DNA of 7,590 nucleotides from Candidatus Eiseniibacteriota bacterium (GTDB lineage Bacteria > Eisenbacteria > RBG-16-71-46 > JAFGJU01). Positions within the stretch are counted from its first letter, which is position 1; each line of letters opens with the position of its first letter. Position numbers and translations under genes: made by a program. Below the pieces are notes generated by a model. It searched no databases. It was not told the origin of the DNA and saw only the letters and a list, made by a program, of their open reading frames with translations. Positions 6,271 through 7,590 of this stretch are shown here, piece by piece. Location of the stretch: NCBI GenBank assembly GCA_016928935.1, contig JAFGJU010000138.1, positions 1 through 7,590 on the forward strand. The letters run 5' to 3'.

Positions 6271-6891
6271 CTAAAACTCGGCTGCGGTGGCCCCTGCGAG
6301 CTTGACCCTGCTCTCCCCAACCAGCCTGTTGCCCTGGAACGAGAAGGAAGTCATCTCGAGGTTGGTCACCCACTCCCCCAGCGACTCGATGCAGCTCTTG
6401 CCCCGAAGGAGCCCGTGGAACTGCTGCAGGAACACGCCGTGAGAGACCACGAGCACGTGCGACCCGCGGTAATTGCGGAAGAGAAAGCTGCGGAACTTCC
6501 TTGCGCGCTCCCACAGCTGTTCGAACGGCTCACCGCCGGCGGGGTTAACCGAGTGCAGGTCGCCGCCCACTTTGATGAAGAGTATCCTCGGCCTCAGTCT
6601 CCTCACCTCTTCCCACGTGAGACCTTCTATTGCGCCGAAGTCCCGCTCGTTGCAGTGCGGGCACCTTACTATGCGGCGGGACGGGCCCACCAGAATGCGC
6701 GCGGTGTCAACCGCCCTGGCGAGCGTGGACGTGACGATCACGTCGAACGCGGCAGCGTCGAGCACCTCGGCGGCCAGCCTGGCCTCACGCCTGCCGCGAG
6801 CGTTCAACGGCACGTCGAGGGTGCCAGCGTAACGCCGTTCCTCTCCGAACTTGGTCCTGGCATGCCTGATTGTGTTGATTGTCGTGTTCAA
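6271..6891 (-). CDS. Histidine phosphatase family protein (phosphoglycerate-mutase-like)
   Basis: Branch-1 histidine phosphatase fold: the catalytic His is phosphorylated by a phosphomonoester and then hydrolysed or passed on. Visible residues are R9-H10 at the start of the active-site motif (RHA here, where RHG is usual), R59 in STLAR, acid E82 in CNERDFG, GGEPF (119-123) and the second His H151 in VSHG. D26-PLN (26-30) is the usual DxPLN element. Length 206 fits the small phosphatases (CobC, PhoE, SixA-like and GpmB-like groups) rather than the longer dependent mutase GpmA. The start is TTG at 6889-6891: a stop lies in frame about 36 bases upstream and no ATG or GTG lies between it and the RH motif. 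A GGGG tract five bases upstream is a poor Shine-Dalgarno. A CPHC pair (77-80) is unusual but alone does not prove metal binding. The gene sits 138 bases downstream of an enolase-like gene on the same strand. The substrate is unknown; 2- or 3-phosphoglycerate is a guess from context. Confidence 0.88.
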   Translation of the reverse strand: MNTTINTIRHARTKFGEERRYAGTLDVPLNARGRREARLAAEVLDAAAFDVIVTSTLARAVDTARILVGPSRRIVRCPHCNERDFGAIEGLTWEEVRRLRPRILFIKVGGDLHSVNPAGGEPFEQLWERARKFRSFLFRNYRGSHVLVVSHGVFLQQFHGLLRGKSCIESLGEWVTNLEMTSFSFQGNRLVGESRVKLAGATAAEF

Positions 6892-6918
6892 ATGAACCCC
6901 GGCTTGGGCCGATTTCCT

Positions 6919-6935
6919 GTGTCACCCGGTTACAC
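6919..6935. promoter_or_regulatory. 17-bp dyad, candidate operator upstream of the histidine phosphatase
   Basis: The sequence fits GTGTnACCnGGTnACAC: seven matched positions on each side around a central base, with one mismatched pair at the inner n positions. It is centred about 36 bases upstream of the TTG start. Its form resembles the site of a dimeric helix-turn-helix repressor. I cannot name the regulator. Confidence 0.4.
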
Positions 6936-6971
6936 GTCTGACGTCCTCGGAGCGAGGCGGCGTCCAGCGCA

Positions 6972-6987
6972 TGCGCGGCGCCGCGCA
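6972..6987. repeat. 16-bp perfect palindrome in the gap before the histidine phosphatase
   Basis: TGCGCGGCGCCGCGCA reads the same on both strands and overlaps a second palindrome, GCGCATGCGC (6967-6976). Both lie in the 138-base gap between the enolase-like gene and the histidine phosphatase. They may be a protein-binding site, a transcript structure, or a by-product of GC-rich composition. Confidence 0.4.
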
Positions 6988-6995
6988 CAGGGATT

Positions 6996-7029
6996 GCCCG
7001 GCGTTCCGGTCTCCCCTTCCGCGCCGGGC
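6996..7029 (-). terminator. Hairpin directly after the enolase-like gene
   Basis: GCCCGGCG (6996-7003) and CGCCGGGC (7022-7029) form an 8-bp stem whose base touches the stop codon at 7030-7032. On the minus strand the sequence after the stem is AATCCCTGTG, with no T-run, so it is not a textbook terminator. It may act with Rho, stabilise the 3' end, or be an attenuator before the next gene. Confidence 0.35.
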
Positions 7030-7590
7030 TCAGCTCGCCGTGAGGCGCAGGATCTCGTTCAGTCTGACCACGGAAGAGTAGTCGGTGGAGAGCGGACCGA
7101 TCTTGACGTACTTCACGTCCGACACGCAGGTGAGCGTTGAGAGGAAGGTCGACTCCGTGCTTATGGACCTGTGCGACGTTATGGCCACCATGTCGCACCG
7201 CTCCGCGGTCTCTATGGCCCGTCTGACAGCCGTCACAGTGCCTGACTGATTAGGCTTGATGACGGCTGCGTGCGAGAGCCGCCTTCTGACTCCGTCCTCG
7301 ATGCGGGACGCGTCGGACGAGTAGAGGTTGTCCCCCACCACCATACATCTGGTATCGGCAGCAGTAAGCGCGGCCCAAAGGGCAAAATCAGTCTCGTGAA
7401 ACGGGTCCTCGACGAAAGAGACTCCGTACTCGCTCATAAGGCCAATCCAGTAGTCCAAGAACCCGCCGCCGTCGCGGTGCCTGCCGTCGGTCAGGCCCAG
7501 ACAGTAGCCGTCCCCGTCCCTGAGGTCTCCGGCTGAGGCGTCTATCATGACGTCGTACTCGTCCGCAAGCCCCAGGCCGTCGCGGACTCC
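7030..7590 (-). CDS. eno: Enolase-family protein, C-terminal part (runs off the right edge)
   Basis: C-terminal 186 residues; the frame stays open to the last base, so about 230 N-terminal residues are outside. An internal ATG at 7546-7548 is not the start. Enolase converts 2-phosphoglycerate to phosphoenolpyruvate in the cytoplasm. Numbering from the edge, the barrel residues are D17 (DVMID), E61 (VEDPF) and D87 (GDN) for Mg2+, base K112 (IKPNQ), H140-R141-S142 (SHRS) and K163 (VKIG). The spacings D87 to K112 (25), K112 to H140 (28) and K112 to K163 (51) equal those of yeast enolase D320, K345, H373, K396. Several near-invariant stretches differ: GDN for GDD, SIST for SGET after SHRS, and LSTDYSSVVR where SRSDR is usual. 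It is therefore either a divergent enolase or a paralogue with a related substrate. Other enolase-superfamily groups fit less well because they lack this residue set. Confidence 0.85.
   Translation of the reverse strand, partial: GVRDGLGLADEYDVMIDASAGDLRDGDGYCLGLTDGRHRDGGGFLDYWIGLMSEYGVSFVEDPFHETDFALWAALTAADTRCMVVGDNLYSSDASRIEDGVRRRLSHAAVIKPNQSGTVTAVRRAIETAERCDMVAITSHRSISTESTFLSTLTCVSDVKYVKIGPLSTDYSSVVRLNEILRLTAS

Noticed and set aside
6211..7140. 309-codon open frame on the plus strand
   Set aside because: It runs antisense to the histidine phosphatase and into the enolase-like gene, both supported by catalytic motifs; the frame itself is low in recognisable structure.
1..7590. tRNA, rRNA, CRISPR array, insertion sequence, prophage or toxin-antitoxin pair
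   Set aside because: I found no spaced repeat array, no transposase or integrase motif, no terminal inverted repeats around a gene, and no cloverleaf. All four large reading frames belong to housekeeping families.

Overview
This is a GC-rich bacterial segment with ordinary, densely packed chromosomal genes. I see no phage, transposon, plasmid, tRNA, rRNA or CRISPR signal. Arg is often written AGG and Ile often ATA despite the high GC. Starts include GTG and TTG, and Shine-Dalgarno sites are good at two genes. Together this suggests a high-GC bacterium outside the usual model groups, possibly an uncultured lineage. I cannot assign a phylum from the sequence alone.

Layout. The left part reads rightward: a probable 11-codon tail of an upstream gene (ends at 37), an inositol-monophosphatase/SuhB-family phosphatase (110-931), a 213-base gap with a good sigma70-like promoter, and a large Lon-like (LonC-type) protease with a GTG start (1145-3658). 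The right part reads leftward. In transcription order it has the C-terminal 186 residues of an enolase-family protein (runs off the right edge, stop at 7030), a histidine-phosphatase (phosphoglycerate-mutase-like) protein with a TTG start (6891-6271), a 331-base non-coding stretch, and a single-chain transketolase (5939-3765). The protease and transketolase converge on a strong hairpin at 3696-3734, which has a T5 tract only in the leftward direction and so looks like the transketolase terminator.

How the genes may work together. The leftward group is sugar-phosphate metabolism: enolase acts on 2-phosphoglycerate, a phosphoglycerate-mutase-like phosphatase sits directly downstream, and transketolase belongs to the pentose-phosphate/Calvin cycle. 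The transketolase has its own predicted promoter and a structured leader, so it is probably not simply co-transcribed. The rightward group is an unrelated phosphatase and a protein quality-control protease.

Most interesting points: (1) the transketolase carries a histone-H1-like, Lys/Arg/Ala/Pro-rich tail of about 56 residues after a complete catalytic body; (2) the enolase-like protein keeps every canonical catalytic residue at canonical spacing but has rewritten loops around them; (3) a 17-bp dyad and a 16-bp perfect palindrome lie in the short gap upstream of the histidine phosphatase; (4) a 14-bp direct repeat brackets the non-coding stretch upstream of transketolase. I did not find a convincing new multi-gene system; the tailed transketolase is the best candidate for something undescribed.
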